Positions 62,207-64,000 of a stretch of 64,000 nucleotides of DNA are shown one piece after another; position 1 is the stretch's first letter, and the number at the start of each line of letters is the position of its first letter. The position numbers and the translations under genes are program-made. The notes beneath the pieces were generated by a model. It was not told the DNA's origin, did no database searches, and saw nothing but the letters and a program-made list of their open reading frames with translations. Location: the NCBI RefSeq assembly GCF_000234665.1, contig NC_018312.1, positions 442,516-506,515 on the forward strand, read 5' to 3'. This DNA comes from Leishmania mexicana MHOM/GT/2001/U1103 (taxonomy: Eukaryota > Euglenozoa > Kinetoplastea > Trypanosomatida > Trypanosomatidae).

Positions 62207-64000
62207 ATGCGCCATCAGTGTCGCCCTCCGCCACATGGTGGCATAGCTTATGCGTGGAGGGCAATCTCGCTGGAGCGGTTCCTGGCCCTCTTCGGCATCT
62301 GCACAGGCGTCGCGGCGGCGTCACCCGTCGCATCCGTGTCGTCGTCACTAGGTGCCGTGGTGCAATCCTCGACGCCGCTCGCTGAGCGGCAGCGTTTCGT
62401 CCGCCTGTGCTGGGTGAGGGGCGGTTGTGGTGGCTGCGACCAGTATGCGCCACAAGTGCGACGTGCCTTGTCTGTCTCCTTCGTTGCCGTGACCGCTGCA
62501 GAAGCTCCATCAGCCCTTGCGTCGTACGCGCGACATGCCGTAATTGTGGCAGACCAGGGCCAGCAGTCTGAGGCACAGCACGTCGCCGTGTATGACGGCG
62601 ATGTTGTGAGAGAGGCGAGTGGCGTGGTTGCGGACATGGGGGAGGCAGCTGAGGAGGGCTATATGCCAGAGCGCCACGTGGAGAATGCAGAGGCGCTCCT
62701 GCGAGAGATGTTTGGGCCCCTGGCGAAACTTGTCCTGCACCGCATCCCTCATCGTCGCCGGCCGGCAGCGGCCGCGGCAGATGCCGAGACGCGCACAGCA
62801 ACCGAGGATGAGCAAGCCGAGGCAGACGACGTCGTGATGCACGACAGTCACGATGCGGGCGAGGATGCGCCGACAATGAACGATCTAGGGAGTGCGACAG
62901 CGCCGCCAGCGCTGCCTCACCCACACCAACAAGAGCAGCAGTTCTACTACCGAGTCTCGGCGACCTTCCGTCAGCTCGGCTTTCCCGTCGAGCTGGCTGT
63001 CGCGAACGGCCTGCATGCAAGGGAAACCATTGAGGCATGTCTTCAACAAGCCTTGTCTAGTGATGTCAAGTTTATCTCCGTTACCAGCAACCATGGGCAC
63101 GCAAACAACCAGCAGCGTCGCTTCGGCAGAGGTAGGGGACGAGGAAGGCACCAGCAGCATGAACGGAGCAACATCAACTCGATAGGGTTCCCAAGTCACG
63201 GTGGCAGCGGGGACGGAGCCTCCTCTCGACTTACACCGCACCAGCAAGAGCTGAAGGCCATCATGAGCGACCTGCGGCAGCTCTGCGCCCATTTTAGCCG
63301 CACGGTCAAGTTTTCTGTGAAGCCACCACTCCAGGCGAGCATGTCGCACTTCCCTGCGGAGGGGGTAGGCGCTGCGACGGCTGAGGTGATGGCGAGGCCG
63401 TGGCGCTGCCGCTGCTATGTCAAGGAGGAGTGGAGTACTTCACCCCAGGCTCGACTTGCTTACGAAGCATGCGGCAGTAGCCCCAACGACGCCTTTGTCC
63501 GCTGTGTCGTAGAACTTCGGCGACAGTACAGGGACGAGATGGACTCCACAGGCGTGACTCAGGAGGGCGTGCGTGAGGTGGCGGCGCTTGTACAGGGACA
63601 CCGAAAGACAGTGACAGCGACCTGGAAGGAGGAAACTGCTGGTGGCATGTCGGGGGCGACGACCGCAGAAAGCAACTCGGAGGAGCAGGCGCAAGACGGC
63701 GCATCTGCGACGCGGGCGACAGCGCATGCGAGCTCGTTCAGCTCTCTGACGCAGCCGCCTACGTACAGTACCCAGCTGCAGTTAACGGACGCGCGAGGGA
63801 ACACCGCCGTGTACAACGCACGCCGCCAGGCCTCACCGTACGTCGGATACCAGACAGCGGCGATGAGCGCCATTCGTTCGGAGAGCGCGTGGGACAGCGA
63901 GGCACACTTGCTATCTGAGAGGTTGGAGCCGGCGCCTTTGCTGTGGCGGCTGCGGTGGCAGTTCGACATGCTGGTGGATCACATCTGCCGTGTAACAGGC
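62207..64000 (+). CDS. Unknown protein, 5' part (runs off window)
   Basis: An open frame of 598 codons starts at ATG 62207 and has no stop before the window end. The N-terminus has a Cys-rich spot (CWVRGGCGGCDQYAP, about residues 69-83). About 245-280 (FRQLGFPVELAVANGLHA and following) looks like a UBA-type three-helix motif with the LGF signature. About 302-315 is an Arg/Gly stretch (RRFGRGRGRGRHQQ) typical of RNA-binding proteins. About 405-430 and 440-455 are ordered (RPWRCRCYVKEEW, AFVRCVVELRRQYRDEM). The rest is Ala/Thr/Ser-rich. No family is recognised; UBA-like and RG motifs are weak hints of an RNA- or ubiquitin-related role. The 3' end and full length are unknown. Confidence 0.75.
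   Translation, partial: MRHQCRPPPHGGIAYAWRAISLERFLALFGICTGVAAASPVASVSSSLGAVVQSSTPLAERQRFVRLCWVRGGCGGCDQYAPQVRRALSVSFVAVTAAEAPSALASYARHAVIVADQGQQSEAQHVAVYDGDVVREASGVVADMGEAAEEGYMPERHVENAEALLREMFGPLAKLVLHRIPHRRRPAAAAADAETRTATEDEQAEADDVVMHDSHDAGEDAPTMNDLGSATAPPALPHPHQQEQQFYYRVSATFRQLGFPVELAVANGLHARETIEACLQQALSSDVKFISVTSNHGHANNQQRRFGRGRGRGRHQQHERSNINSIGFPSHGGSGDGASSRLTPHQQELKAIMSDLRQLCAHFSRTVKFSVKPPLQASMSHFPAEGVGAATAEVMARPWRCRCYVKEEWSTSPQARLAYEACGSSPNDAFVRCVVELRRQYRDEMDSTGVTQEGVREVAALVQGHRKTVTATWKEETAGGMSGATTAESNSEEQAQDGASATRATAHASSFSSLTQPPTYSTQLQLTDARGNTAVYNARRQASPYVGYQTAAMSAIRSESAWDSEAHLLSERLEPAPLLWRLRWQFDMLVDHICRVTG

Noticed and set aside
61695..63038. 447-codon frame on the minus strand
   Set aside because: Antisense to the start of the open + frame at 62207 and low-complexity (Arg/His/Pro-rich); all other genes are on +.

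Overview
The window looks like nuclear DNA of a Leishmania-type trypanosomatid. The reasons are: long intronless genes, all on one strand; high GC in coding DNA; long pyrimidine-rich intergenic stretches full of (CA)n/(GT)n, C-runs and T-runs, as expected for trans-splicing and polyadenylation signals; Ser/Ala-rich low-complexity proteins; and dispersed degenerate repeats resembling the SIDER-type retroposons of Leishmania. I cannot fix the species. All 16 supported genes are on the + strand, so the window appears to lie inside one directional (polycistronic) cluster with no strand switch. One of the 16 is an interrupted second copy of the Sec12-like 5' end. Starts were taken as the first in-frame ATG, helped in places by a polypyrimidine-AG acceptor.

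Layout. 3-762: degenerate coding-like sequence, possibly a decayed thioredoxin-like gene. 1753-6463: a SYS1-like Golgi protein and a TM9/nonaspanin. 9161-15476: a 1016-aa Ser-rich protein, a 123-aa unknown and a RAD23-like ubiquitin receptor. 16875-25302: a WD40 PROPPIN (Atg18/WIPI-like), an ArgE-like M20 deacetylase and a TBC Rab-GAP. 26569-30391: a 786-aa protein with a weak BTB/T1-like segment and a 192-aa basic, probably mitochondrial protein. 30719-36205: a retroposon-like repeat, a truncated first copy of a Sec12/PREB-like gene running into a 100-N gap, a second repeat and the full Sec12-like gene. 37237-47688: two nodulin-like MFS transporters separated by about 6.5 kb without a convincing gene. 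49267-53924: a tRNA-like sequence, then an ASNSD1-type asparagine-synthetase-domain protein carrying an unexpected OST-HTH/LOTUS-like segment. 56017-59819: a 161-aa single-pass, probably mitochondrial protein, then an ankyrin protein whose C-terminal half resembles N-myristoyltransferase. 60642-61375: a fourth repeat copy. 62207-64000: the 5' part of an unrecognised gene that runs off the window.

The genes do not form a functional operon; trypanosomatid polycistrons normally do not. Several nonetheless belong to membrane traffic: SYS1, TM9, PROPPIN, TBC and Sec12-like. The observations most worth following are the ankyrin-NMT-like fusion, the LOTUS-like insertion in the ASNSD1 homologue, the altered lipid-binding motif of the PROPPIN, and the near-identical repeats around the N-gap, which raise doubt about the local assembly.
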